From Lentimicrobium sp. L6 (GTDB lineage Bacteria; Bacteroidota; Bacteroidia; Bacteroidales; UBA12170), in NCBI RefSeq assembly GCF_013166655.1, contig NZ_JABKCA010000045.1, forward strand, positions 1-46,250: 46,250 nt of DNA, in the 5' to 3' direction. The notes beneath the pieces are model-generated. The model was given only the letters and a program-made list of their open reading frames with translations. It had not been told where the DNA came from and searched no databases. Made by a program: the position numbers and the translations under genes. This document shows positions 24,093-31,559 of this stretch, one piece after another. Position 1 is the stretch's first letter; each line of letters begins with the position of its first letter.

Positions 24093-25169
24093 ATGCGTAA
24101 TTTACTAATACTTTTAAGCGGTTTCATACTAATATTTACTTCATGTAAAAACTCTCCAATCACTGAGTCTCAAAACACCGCAGAGCCTTTTACCATCGTC
24201 TTTTATAATGTAGAAAACTTGTTTGACACCATTGACGCACCAGACAAATGGGATGAGGAATTTACTCCAGGTTCAGAGAAGAATTGGGATACTAAAAAGT
24301 ATTTCAAGAAATTATCTAACCTGGCGGATGTTTTTGATAGTATTGGAACTAAAGGTTTACCCGCCATTATTGGCCTAGAAGAAGTTGAGAACAGAGCTGT
24401 TTTAGAAGATTTAGTAAAACAAGAAAAACTAGCTGAAGCCCATTATGAAATTATACATTACGAATCTCCTGATTTCAGGGGCATTGATAATGCATTGCTT
24501 TATAACCCCCAAATTTTCACAGTGCTTCACCAAGAAGCCATTCCAGTAAGTATGCCCGAAGAGATTGCTTATCGTAAGAATCAAAAAATGACTAGCCGAG
24601 ATATTCTTTATGTGAAAGGATTGATTAATAAGAAAGATACACTTCATGTTTTAGTAAACCACTGGACAAGCATGTATTATGGAGAGGAAGAAACCATACC
24701 GCATAGAGCATATTGCGCATCAGTATTACGAGATAAGATCAACTTCATTTTTGCACAAAATAGAGAAGCAAACATTATTGCAGGCGGTGATTTTAATGAA
24801 GATAATTTTGGCCCTGCTGTAAACAACGTACTTAAAGCAGATACCGTTTTAAAACAGTTCGAGCTAGGTCAACTATATAGTCTGACCAACTATCTCAATA
24901 CTGTTAAAGGCAAAGGAACCTATAGTTATAAAGGAGAATGGGGTATTTTAGACCATATCATTGTTAGTGGTAGCCTCCTCCAAACCAATAATTCTCTATT
25001 TACTCACAAAGATGCTATTGATGCTTTCGATTCTGATTTGGTATTGAATTATTATAATAATAAATATGGCAAAGGAAATCGCCCGAATCGAACTTATGCT
25101 GGCAATAGATATTTTGGTGGCTATAGTGATCATCTAGCAACTTATATTGAATTTAATAGTTTACCTTAG
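24093..25169 (+). CDS. Endonuclease/exonuclease/phosphatase-fold lipoprotein
   Basis: This 358-residue exported lipoprotein has lipobox FTSC (Cys about residue 18). The mature enzyme has the DNase I-like fold: FTIVFYNVENLFDT near 33-46, the catalytic Glu in IIGLEEVENR (about 91-100), HWTSMYYGEE, the GGDFNEDNFG metal/phosphate block (about 231) and the terminal SDHLATYIEF with catalytic Asp-His. Family members cleave nucleic acids, inositol phosphates or sphingomyelin. The envelope location suggests scavenging of extracellular DNA or phosphoesters, but the substrate is not settled by sequence. The acyltransferase gene follows after 24 nt. Confidence 0.88.
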   Translation: MRNLLILLSGFILIFTSCKNSPITESQNTAEPFTIVFYNVENLFDTIDAPDKWDEEFTPGSEKNWDTKKYFKKLSNLADVFDSIGTKGLPAIIGLEEVENRAVLEDLVKQEKLAEAHYEIIHYESPDFRGIDNALLYNPQIFTVLHQEAIPVSMPEEIAYRKNQKMTSRDILYVKGLINKKDTLHVLVNHWTSMYYGEEETIPHRAYCASVLRDKINFIFAQNREANIIAGGDFNEDNFGPAVNNVLKADTVLKQFELGQLYSLTNYLNTVKGKGTYSYKGEWGILDHIIVSGSLLQTNNSLFTHKDAIDAFDSDLVLNYYNNKYGKGNRPNRTYAGNRYFGGYSDHLATYIEFNSLP

Positions 25170-25193
25170 TCAGCTAAATAAAAGTAAGTATAA

Positions 25194-25763
25194 ATGGGAA
25201 TAAACAGCAAAATATCAGGATTGGTTCTCAAACTTTGGGGATGGAAAGTTAAAGGCAAAAGACCTGATCTAAAAAAATTTGTTTTTATTGCCGCTCCTCA
25301 CACCTCCAATTGGGATTTTCCTATTGGCCGCTTATCAACTTCAGTAATGGGTATCGATAACAAGGTACTTATGAAGAAATCATGGTTTTTCTTTCCTCTA
25401 GGATATATATTTCGTTGGCTAGGTGCCATGCCTATAGATAGAAGCAAATCGGGAACTGTAATAGACCACATCCTTGGATTATTTGAGGAAAATGATGAAT
25501 TTGTTTTTGCCATCACCCCCGAAGGAACACGTTCTTATGTGGAATTTTGGAAAACGGGGTTCTACACTATTGCATTACGAGCCAATGTACCTTTGGTTTT
25601 AGGTTACCTAGATTTTGTAAAGAAAGAAACTGGAGTTGGCCCCACAATATACTTAAGTGGTAATAAAGATGCAGACTTCGAAAAAATCATGCAATTTTAC
25701 AGAACCATTGGAGCCAAATACCCCGAAAAGTTCAATCAAAACCCAAGTCTAGGACGTTCTTAA
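25194..25763 (+). CDS. Acyltransferase of the PlsC (1-acylglycerol-3-phosphate acyltransferase) superfamily
   Basis: This 189-residue protein moves an acyl chain to a lysophospholipid-type acceptor. The PlsC catalytic motif HX4D is present as HTSNWD (about residues 37-42), and the acceptor-binding motif appears as ITPEGTRSYVEFWKTGF (about 106-122). A hydrophobic segment lies around KSWFFFPLGYIFRWLG. The short length and IAAPHTSNWDF form fit a Bacteroidota subgroup that may act on glycine or other amino lipids, but the exact lipid is unknown. It is probably co-transcribed with the preceding nuclease-fold lipoprotein. Confidence 0.85.
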   Translation: MGINSKISGLVLKLWGWKVKGKRPDLKKFVFIAAPHTSNWDFPIGRLSTSVMGIDNKVLMKKSWFFFPLGYIFRWLGAMPIDRSKSGTVIDHILGLFEENDEFVFAITPEGTRSYVEFWKTGFYTIALRANVPLVLGYLDFVKKETGVGPTIYLSGNKDADFEKIMQFYRTIGAKYPEKFNQNPSLGRS

Positions 25764-25810
25764 ATACCTATCTTAGCATAATATTGCCCCTCTCAACTAA
25801 TACCAGCCGA

Positions 25811-25835
25811 ATTTACAAATCAATTATTTGTAAAT
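25811..25835. repeat. Perfect 10-bp inverted repeat upstream of nhaD
   Basis: ATTTACAAAT (25811-25820) and ATTTGTAAAT (25826-25835) form a perfect inverted repeat with a 5-nt spacer, about 92 nt upstream of the nhaD -7 box. There is no T tract, so an operator is as likely as a hairpin. Confidence 0.45.
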
Positions 25836-25926
25836 CAACCGTATACCCTTCCTTTTAGCCAATTTAGACCTCATATAAATTGCAAAATAATGCCTAAAAA
25901 ACTAGTCAAGCATCGTAATCATTTTT

Positions 25927-25934
25927 TACATTTG
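25927..25934 (+). promoter_or_regulatory. -7 promoter element of nhaD
   Basis: TACATTTG matches TAnnTTTG exactly, 34 nt before the ATG at 25968. No clear -33 TTTG is seen. Confidence 0.55.
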
Positions 25935-25967
25935 CGCAAAATCAAAAAAAACTAAACAACAAAAATC

Positions 25968-27362
25968 ATGTTTATATTAATGGTTATCATTTTTGTTCTA
26001 GGATATGCAGCAATTGCACTAGAACATCCCTTAAAAATTGATAAAGCGGCTTCGGCTTTATTAATTGGAGTTTTAACATGGACTGTTTATGTTCTTAATG
26101 GCCATAGCATTCTTAGTCTAGGTTATAGTACATCTTGGAACGACTTAATCGCTGGTTCACATGGGGCAAGTCACGATACTTTTCATTTCATCAAGCACGA
26201 ATTGGAACATCACTTAGTTGAGATTGCTGAAATCTTATTTTTCCTTTTAGGCGCAATGACTATTGTTGAGGTTGTTGACCGTCATGGAGGATTCAGAATC
26301 ATTACTGACAAAATCAAGACATTAAACAAAGTGAAGCTTTTATGGATATTCTCTATCCTTACTTTCTTCATGTCTGCTGCTCTTGATAACTTAACCACAA
26401 CAATTGTAATGTTGGCCTTAATTAGAAAAATCATGGCTGAGAAAGAAGACAAATGGTTCTTCGCTTCTATGGTTGTATTAGCTTCTAACGCAGGTGGTGC
26501 TTGGTCTCCTATTGGTGATGTTACCACCATTATGCTTTGGATTGGTGAGCAAATTACAGCTCAAAGAATTATTATTGACACCATCCTCCCTTCATTTGTA
26601 ACTATGGTTGTTCCTGTGATCATCATGAGTTTCTTTATGAAAGGTGAAGTAAAAGCTGCAGAAGCTGTAGTAGATGATGAAGATAATGGTGAATCTATCA
26701 CCTCTGGACAAAGAAATTTCATCTTTGGTTTAGGTGTTGCTTCTTTATTATTTGTTCCTGTTTTCAAAACAGTAACTCACCTTCCTCCTTATATGGGAAT
26801 GCTATTAGGTTTAGGGAATATGTGGTTGGCAACTGAAATAATCCTTAAGCATAAATCAGCTGCTTTCAAGAAAAAATATAATGTAATTGGAATCATTAAA
26901 CATGTTGATGTGGCTACAGTATTCTTCTTTATGGGAATCCTTACTGCAGTTGCTTCTTTACAGTCAGCAGGTCACCTTGCTATTTTAGCAGGATATCTAG
27001 ATACTAACATCCACAATATTTATGGTATTAATTTAGCTATTGGAGTTCTTTCTGCGATTGTAGATAATGTTCCATTGGTAGCTGGTTCTATGGGAATGTA
27101 TGATGTATTTACTCCGGAGATGGTTCAAGCTGCTGCTGACCAAGCCTATGCTGCTGAATTTATGCAAGATGGTAACTTCTGGAAATTCTTAGCGTTTTGT
27201 GCTGGTACAGGTGGATCAATATTAATTATTGGTTCTGCTGCTGGTGTAGCTGCCATGGGAATTGAAAAAATTGACTTTATCTGGTATTTCAAAAAGATTA
27301 GTATTCTTGCTTTCATTGGATATTTATCAGGTGCTTTCACCTATTGGTTAATGTTCGCATAA
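25968..27362 (+). CDS. nhaD: NhaD-type Na+/H+ antiporter
   Basis: This 464-residue inner-membrane antiporter exchanges cytosolic Na+ (and Li+) for protons, giving salt tolerance and pH control. It shows at least ten hydrophobic helices and the conserved NhaD blocks. LEHPLKIDKAASALL comes after helix 1, SAALDNLTTTIVMLAL carries the buried Asp, WSPIGDVTT is a second Asp-bearing segment, and SAIVDNVPLVAG plus GTGGSILIIGSAAGVAAMG form the later inverted repeat. NhaD is common in marine bacteria, so it is a habitat clue. The gene has its own promoter element, a perfect palindrome further upstream (25811-25835), and a strong terminator, so it is monocistronic. Confidence 0.95.
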   Translation: MFILMVIIFVLGYAAIALEHPLKIDKAASALLIGVLTWTVYVLNGHSILSLGYSTSWNDLIAGSHGASHDTFHFIKHELEHHLVEIAEILFFLLGAMTIVEVVDRHGGFRIITDKIKTLNKVKLLWIFSILTFFMSAALDNLTTTIVMLALIRKIMAEKEDKWFFASMVVLASNAGGAWSPIGDVTTIMLWIGEQITAQRIIIDTILPSFVTMVVPVIIMSFFMKGEVKAAEAVVDDEDNGESITSGQRNFIFGLGVASLLFVPVFKTVTHLPPYMGMLLGLGNMWLATEIILKHKSAAFKKKYNVIGIIKHVDVATVFFFMGILTAVASLQSAGHLAILAGYLDTNIHNIYGINLAIGVLSAIVDNVPLVAGSMGMYDVFTPEMVQAAADQAYAAEFMQDGNFWKFLAFCAGTGGSILIIGSAAGVAAMGIEKIDFIWYFKKISILAFIGYLSGAFTYWLMFA

Positions 27363-27383
27363 TAAAATCAATATATATTATTG

Positions 27384-27415
27384 AGGCTCTCTTATTATAA
27401 GGGAGCCTTTTTTTT
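27384..27415 (+). terminator. Rho-independent terminator after nhaD
   Basis: Positions 27384-27393 pair with 27399-27408 (10 bp, one G-U) around a 5-nt loop, followed by eight T. Confidence 0.88.
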
Positions 27416-27422
27416 GTGCTAA

Positions 27423-27457
27423 AAACTAAAAGTTAACAGTTAAAAACTAATAGTTTG
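27423..27457. repeat. Heptamer array (TTAACTN family), copy 1
   Basis: Five consecutive 7-bp units read AAACTAA, AAGTTAA, CAGTTAA, AAACTAA and TAGTTTG. They are the reverse-complement form of the arrays at 27532 and 27886. Non-coding. Confidence 0.6.
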
Positions 27458-27531
27458 TAGGCTGTTTTCGTGAGAGGAAATACAATCTAAAATCAAGTTA
27501 ATTGCGAACAATATCTCCTAACGAGTCATGT

Positions 27532-27585
27532 TTAACTATTAATTGTTACTTGTTACTTTTCACTATTCACTGTTTCTATTAACTT
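27532..27585. repeat. Heptamer array (TTAACTN family), copy 2
   Basis: Eight units of 7 (two of 6) bp run in register: TTAACTA, TTAATTG, TTACTTG, TTACTTT, TCACTA, TTCACTG, TTTCTA, TTAACTT. Non-coding, between nhaD and hutI. Confidence 0.6.
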
Positions 27586-27630
27586 AATCTCTTTAGAATT
27601 CAAGGAAAAAATAATCCTTTACACTTAGAA

Positions 27631-27863
27631 AAGGGATCAAAGCCCCAAAGGGGATTGAGGCCCTGATATCCGGAAAATAAACCAAGGACGCTATCCCCTC
27701 ATTCTTCTGGGCTACCATCCTTTACATTACCCTAAGGAATCAAAGTCTTAAGTATAGTGAGAGGATTAACAGGGTAATTTAAATTTAGATGCTGATTCTA
27801 GAAAATAAAAAAAAAGGATACTATCCCATTTTACTTCAGGGATAACATCCTCTATATCTTACT
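27631..27863. repeat. Two diverged direct copies of a 100-130-bp hairpin element
   Basis: Copy A covers about 27631-27732 and copy B about 27733-27863. Both start with an AAGGnATCAAAG word (27631 and 27734), pass through GAAAATAAA (27673 and 27801), and end in the same nested palindrome. In B this is AGGAT, TATCCC, an 11-nt spacer, GGGATA and ATCCT (27815-27851). In A it is AAGGA, TATCCC, GGGCTA and ATCCTT (27684-27722). Outer arms are kept although flanks have drifted. No ORF covers them. Confidence 0.6.
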
Positions 27864-27885
27864 AGTAACCAAAAACTAATCATTG

Positions 27886-27927
27886 TTAACTTTTCACTAT
27901 TAACTGTTAGTTCTTAACTATTAACTA
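27886..27927. repeat. Heptamer array (TTAACTN family), copy 3
   Basis: Six perfect-register 7-bp units: TTAACTT, TTCACTA, TTAACTG, TTAGTTC, TTAACTA, TTAACTA. It ends 8 nt from the hutI stop codon. Confidence 0.65.
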
Positions 27928-27934
27928 TCTTCTT

Positions 27935-29176
27935 TTATTTCCAAACCTCTCCATTCAAAATCACTCTATCTACTTTGTTATCGCCAAAAGAATAGGGCAT
28001 ATACTCATAGCTAGGAATTTCCTTTGTGATAAAGAAGCTGGCTCGTTTACCTCTACAAATACTTCCCATTTCTTTACTTAAATCCATAGCATAAGCTGTA
28101 TTGATAGTTGTTGCATTAATAACCTCCTCTGGTGTCATTCTATAAAGAATAGATCCCATGGCCATAATCAATTGCATATTTCCAGAAGGAGCAGAACCTG
28201 GATTAAAATCAGAAGCCAAAGCAACTGGCAAACCAGCATCCATCATTTCTCTAGCAGGAGCATAAGCCATATTTAAAAAGAAGGCAGCACCTGGTAAAAT
28301 AGTAGGCATGGTTTTCGAAGCTAAAAGGCTAGCGATTTCGTCTTTACCTGTAAACTCTAAATGGTCAACAGAAAGGGCTTTATGTTTCACTCCAACTTGA
28401 ATACCACCAGAATAATCTAATTCATTGGCATGAATTTTTGGCTTTAAGCCATACTTAGCAGCAGCTTCTAAAATTCTATCGGTATCTTCAACAGTGAAAA
28501 ATCCTTTGTCACAAAAGACATCAATATAATCAGCTAAATTTTCTTCGGCTACTTTTGGAAGCATCTCGTTAATAACAATATCTACATATTTTTCTTGCTG
28601 TCCTTTATACTCTAATGGAATAGAATGAGCACCCAAGAAAGTGGATTTTATTTGTAAAGGAGATAATTCTTTAAGTCTTTTAATGACTCTCAACATTTTC
28701 AACTCCGATTCAGTGTTTAATCCATAGCCTGACTTAATTTCAACGGCAGCAGTTCCATATTCTGCAATGGTATTCAATCTCACCAAAGCTTGTTCCACTA
28801 AAAAATCCTCACTGGCCTCAGCCATCTTTTTAGCTGAATTTAAAATCCCTCCTCCTCTTTCTGCTATTTCTTCATAGGACAATCCTTTTATCTTGTCTAT
28901 ATACTCTATCTCTCTATTGGCAGCATAAACCAAATGGGTATGGCTGTCTACAAAACCAGGAAACACCATTCTTCCATTGGCATTAATTTCCTCGTCAGCA
29001 CTAATATCAGTAGGGATATCATCCATGCTACCAAAATCTGCAATTCTATCGCCTTCAGTTAAAAGCCAAGCATTTTTAATGGTTTTTATTTTGCTCATAT
29101 CAGCCCCAGCCACCCAGCTTTGAGGAGTTTCTTCTACTTGAACCAATTCTTTGATATTGCGGATAAGGATAGACAT
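27935..29176 (-). CDS. hutI: Imidazolonepropionase
   Basis: HutI hydrolyses 4-imidazolone-5-propionate to N-formimino-glutamate in histidine degradation. I choose the ATG at 29176 (MSILIRNIKEL), giving 413 residues, the usual length. The frame remains open to 29380, but that extension runs through a 9-bp repeat and gives low-complexity sequence. A leftward -7 element at 29201-29208 lies just ahead of the chosen start. Metal-binding HxH is in VDSHTHLVYAANRE (about residues 70-83). EIKSGYGL, FLGAHSIPLEY, HANELDYSGG, SVDHLEF and ASDFNPGSAPSGNM follow as in the family. The other hut genes (hutH, hutU, ftcD) are not beside it. Confidence 0.94.
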   Translation of the reverse strand: MSILIRNIKELVQVEETPQSWVAGADMSKIKTIKNAWLLTEGDRIADFGSMDDIPTDISADEEINANGRMVFPGFVDSHTHLVYAANREIEYIDKIKGLSYEEIAERGGGILNSAKKMAEASEDFLVEQALVRLNTIAEYGTAAVEIKSGYGLNTESELKMLRVIKRLKELSPLQIKSTFLGAHSIPLEYKGQQEKYVDIVINEMLPKVAEENLADYIDVFCDKGFFTVEDTDRILEAAAKYGLKPKIHANELDYSGGIQVGVKHKALSVDHLEFTGKDEIASLLASKTMPTILPGAAFFLNMAYAPAREMMDAGLPVALASDFNPGSAPSGNMQLIMAMGSILYRMTPEEVINATTINTAYAMDLSKEMGSICRGKRASFFITKEIPSYEYMPYSFGDNKVDRVILNGEVWK

Positions 29177-29200
29177 TTTATTGTATGTTTTTGTGAATTG

Positions 29201-29208
29201 CAAAATTA
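29201..29208 (-). promoter_or_regulatory. -7 promoter element of hutI
   Basis: The minus strand reads TAATTTTG, an exact TAnnTTTG match 24 nt upstream of the ATG at 29176. It supports the shorter hutI start. Confidence 0.55.
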
Positions 29209-29269
29209 AGAAATATATATCTATGCTTGGAGGTCTTTGTCTTCCATATTTTACTGAAATTTTGAAAGT

Positions 29270-29323
29270 AGTACTTGAAGTGCCTAGAGTTCGTAGAGTG
29301 CCTAAAGTACTTAGAGTGATAAG
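29270..29323. repeat. 9-bp tandem repeat array
   Basis: Six consecutive 9-bp units all begin with AGT: AGTACTTGA, AGTGCCTAG, AGTTCGTAG, AGTGCCTAA, AGTACTTAG, AGTGATAAG. The array lies upstream of hutI. Because 9 is a multiple of 3 it keeps a leftward frame open without being coding. Confidence 0.65.
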
Positions 29324-29393
29324 GGTATTTAATATGGATAGTTCAAAGGCTAAGTAATCATTAGCCATGTAATTATTCATTTTCTAAAAGTCA

Positions 29394-29449
29394 CCCAGTA
29401 CCCAGTCCCCAGTACCCAGTCCCCAGTACCCAGTACCCAGCACCCGTCA
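29394..29449. repeat. CCCAGTA/CCCAGTC heptamer array
   Basis: Seven clean 7-bp units (CCCAGTA, CCCAGTC, CCCAGTA, CCCAGTC, CCCAGTA, CCCAGTA, CCCAGCA) plus a decayed eighth (CCCGTCA). It is much more GC-rich than its surroundings. Confidence 0.85.
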
Positions 29450-29832
29450 TCTATTCCTTAATTAACACTCTTTAAGTATTTTAGGTGTTTCCACCTAGGG
29501 GAGCCTACCAGATGAACAGGTTATCTAACTGACTATATTTTAATGTTTTAGATAGCATCTTTGTCATATCTTCTTTTGGAGAGAAGATTAAGAATTAGGA
29601 GCTACTTTTTCCTCATAATTTTGATGATAAATAAGCAACTCAAATAACTTTAATTACTAAAAGTGCTCCTATTTCTTTTTTCCTTTTACATTTCCTCAAA
29701 CAGCTTTTTTTCTTTACTTTGCCAAGGATTAGCAAGCGGCATTATTTGTGATTATTATTCATATCATAAAAGCCTCTATGCTTCTGTTCATAGGTGTTAT
29801 GAACATAAACACTCTTTTAAATTCAAGAAAAA
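29450..29832. other. Structured non-coding spacer between hutI and ettA
   Basis: I see no gene. Two inverted repeats stand out. TATCTAA (29522-29528) pairs with TTAGATA (29549-29555). A longer one pairs 29596-29608 with 29659-29671 over 13 bp with one bulge and encloses a 50-nt loop. An imperfect promoter word (TACTTTG, 29715-29721) lies about 110 nt before the ettA start. Short frames at 29663-29920 run into ettA and have no coding character. Confidence 0.45.
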
Positions 29833-31524
29833 ATGGCACAAGATCCTTCAGAAGACAAGAAGATTATATTCTCAATGGAAGGGGTTTCCAAGAAATTTGG
29901 CCCCAGCAAGCAAGTATTAAAAAACATTTACCTTTCTTTTTATTATGGAGCTAAGATTGGTGTCATCGGACTCAATGGTTCCGGAAAATCCTCACTCCTC
30001 AATATTATCTCAGGTAAAGATCAAGCTTTTGATGGTCATGTAGTATTCTCTCCTGGGTTTTCAGTAGGAATGTTAGATCAAGAACCTCATCTAGATGAAA
30101 CCAAAACGGTAAAAGAAATCGTAGAGGAGGGTGTTCAGGAAGTAGTGAACGTATTGAAAGAATACGAAGAAGTGAACAATAAGTTTGCTGAGCCCATGTC
30201 GGATGACGAGATGAATAAGTTAATTGAGCTTCAAGGCGAATTAACAGAAAAACTTGATCATTTGGATGCATGGGAACTCGATAGCAAATTAGAACGTGCA
30301 ATGGATGCACTCCGCTGTCCTCCAAGCGAAACACCAGTTCCGCATTTAAGTGGAGGAGAAAGACGTAGAGTAGCCCTTTGTCGCCTTCTATTACAAGAAC
30401 CAGATGTATTATTACTCGATGAGCCTACCAACCACTTGGATGCTGAATCTATTCAGTGGTTAGAGATATTCCTTCAGCAATACAAAGGAACGGTAATCGC
30501 AGTAACTCACGATAGATATTTCCTCGATAACGCCGCAGGATGGATTTTAGAACTCGACCGTGGCGAAGGAATTCCTTGGAAAGGAAATTATAGCAGCTGG
30601 CTAGATCAAAAATCGAAAAGATTAGCACAAGAAGAAAAAACAGCCAGTAAAAGAAGAAAAACTCTAGAGCGAGAGCTGGAATGGGTAAAAATGGCTCCCA
30701 AAGCTCGTCATGCCAAATCTAAAGCTCGTTTGAACGCGTACGAATCCTTATTGAGTGAAGATGTGAAAGAAACTGACGAGAAGTTAGAAATTTTTATTCC
30801 TAATGGACCTCGTTTGGGATCTCAGGTAATTGAAGCCGTGAATGTTTCTAAAGGCTTTGATGAGAAATTGCTTTATGAAGATTTAAACTTTGTGCTTCCT
30901 CCAAATGGTATTGTTGGAATTATTGGTCCTAATGGTGCTGGTAAAACCACTTTATTCCGTTTGATTATGGAAATGGACACCGCAGATAAAGGGGATTTTA
31001 TTGTTGGGCCCACCGTAAAAGTAGGTTATGTGGATCAAGCTCATGCTGATATTGACCCAGAGAAAACAGTTTGGGAAGTGATTACTGAAGGAAATGAAAA
31101 CATTCAACTTGGAAATCGTACCATGAACTCCAGAGCTTATGTTTCTCGTTTTAATTTTAGTGGGGGCGACCAGCAAAAGAAGGCAGGAGTGCTTTCAGGT
31201 GGAGAAAGAAACCGTATGCATTTAGCCTTAACACTAAAGCAAGAAGCCAATGTTTTGCTGCTGGATGAGCCTACCAACGATATTGATGTCAATACACTAA
31301 GAGCTCTTGAAGAAGGTTTAGAAAGTTTTGCAGGCTGTGCGGTCATCATCTCTCACGATAGATGGTTCCTAGATAGAGTTGCTACTCATATTTTAGCTTT
31401 TGAAGGTGATAGTCAAGTCTATTGGTTCGAAGGTTCCTATTCTGAATACGAAGCCAACCGTAAGAAGCGTTTAGGTGATGAAGGGCCAAAACGTATCAAA
31501 TTCAAGAAACTAAAAGCAGATTAA
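29833..31524 (+). CDS. ettA: Energy-dependent translational throttle protein EttA (ABC-F ATPase)
   Basis: EttA is a soluble ABC-F protein that binds the ribosomal E site and couples translation restart to the ATP/ADP ratio. The 563-residue length matches the family (about 555). The first ABC domain has Walker A GLNGSGKSS (about 47), signature LSGGERRR and Walker B LLLDEPTNHLD. The arm insert lies between Walker A and the signature. The P-site interaction motif linker (about 265-320) is the basic KRRKTLERELEWVKMAPKAR region. The second domain has GPNGAGKTT (about 363), LSGGERNR and LLLDEPTNDID. There are no membrane helices and no partner permease, as expected. A sugar transporter gene follows after 35 nt. 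Confidence 0.95.
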   Translation: MAQDPSEDKKIIFSMEGVSKKFGPSKQVLKNIYLSFYYGAKIGVIGLNGSGKSSLLNIISGKDQAFDGHVVFSPGFSVGMLDQEPHLDETKTVKEIVEEGVQEVVNVLKEYEEVNNKFAEPMSDDEMNKLIELQGELTEKLDHLDAWELDSKLERAMDALRCPPSETPVPHLSGGERRRVALCRLLLQEPDVLLLDEPTNHLDAESIQWLEIFLQQYKGTVIAVTHDRYFLDNAAGWILELDRGEGIPWKGNYSSWLDQKSKRLAQEEKTASKRRKTLERELEWVKMAPKARHAKSKARLNAYESLLSEDVKETDEKLEIFIPNGPRLGSQVIEAVNVSKGFDEKLLYEDLNFVLPPNGIVGIIGPNGAGKTTLFRLIMEMDTADKGDFIVGPTVKVGYVDQAHADIDPEKTVWEVITEGNENIQLGNRTMNSRAYVSRFNFSGGDQQKKAGVLSGGERNRMHLALTLKQEANVLLLDEPTNDIDVNTLRALEEGLESFAGCAVIISHDRWFLDRVATHILAFEGDSQVYWFEGSYSEYEANRKKRLGDEGPKRIKFKKLKAD

Positions 31525-31559
31525 TACAAACACAATCCATTAATCAAAACGAATAAATC

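Noticed and set aside
29177-29380. 68-residue N-terminal extension of HutI
   Set aside because: It is encoded by a 9-bp tandem repeat and low-complexity sequence, and an exact -7 element lies inside it just ahead of the normal start.
29394-29449. Possible CRISPR array
   Set aside because: Units are 7 bp, directly abutting, with no spacers and no cas genes; it is a tandem repeat.
29663-29954. Two rightward frames of 68-85 codons overlapping the ettA start
   Set aside because: They run into ettA in other frames, have irregular composition and no promoter of their own.
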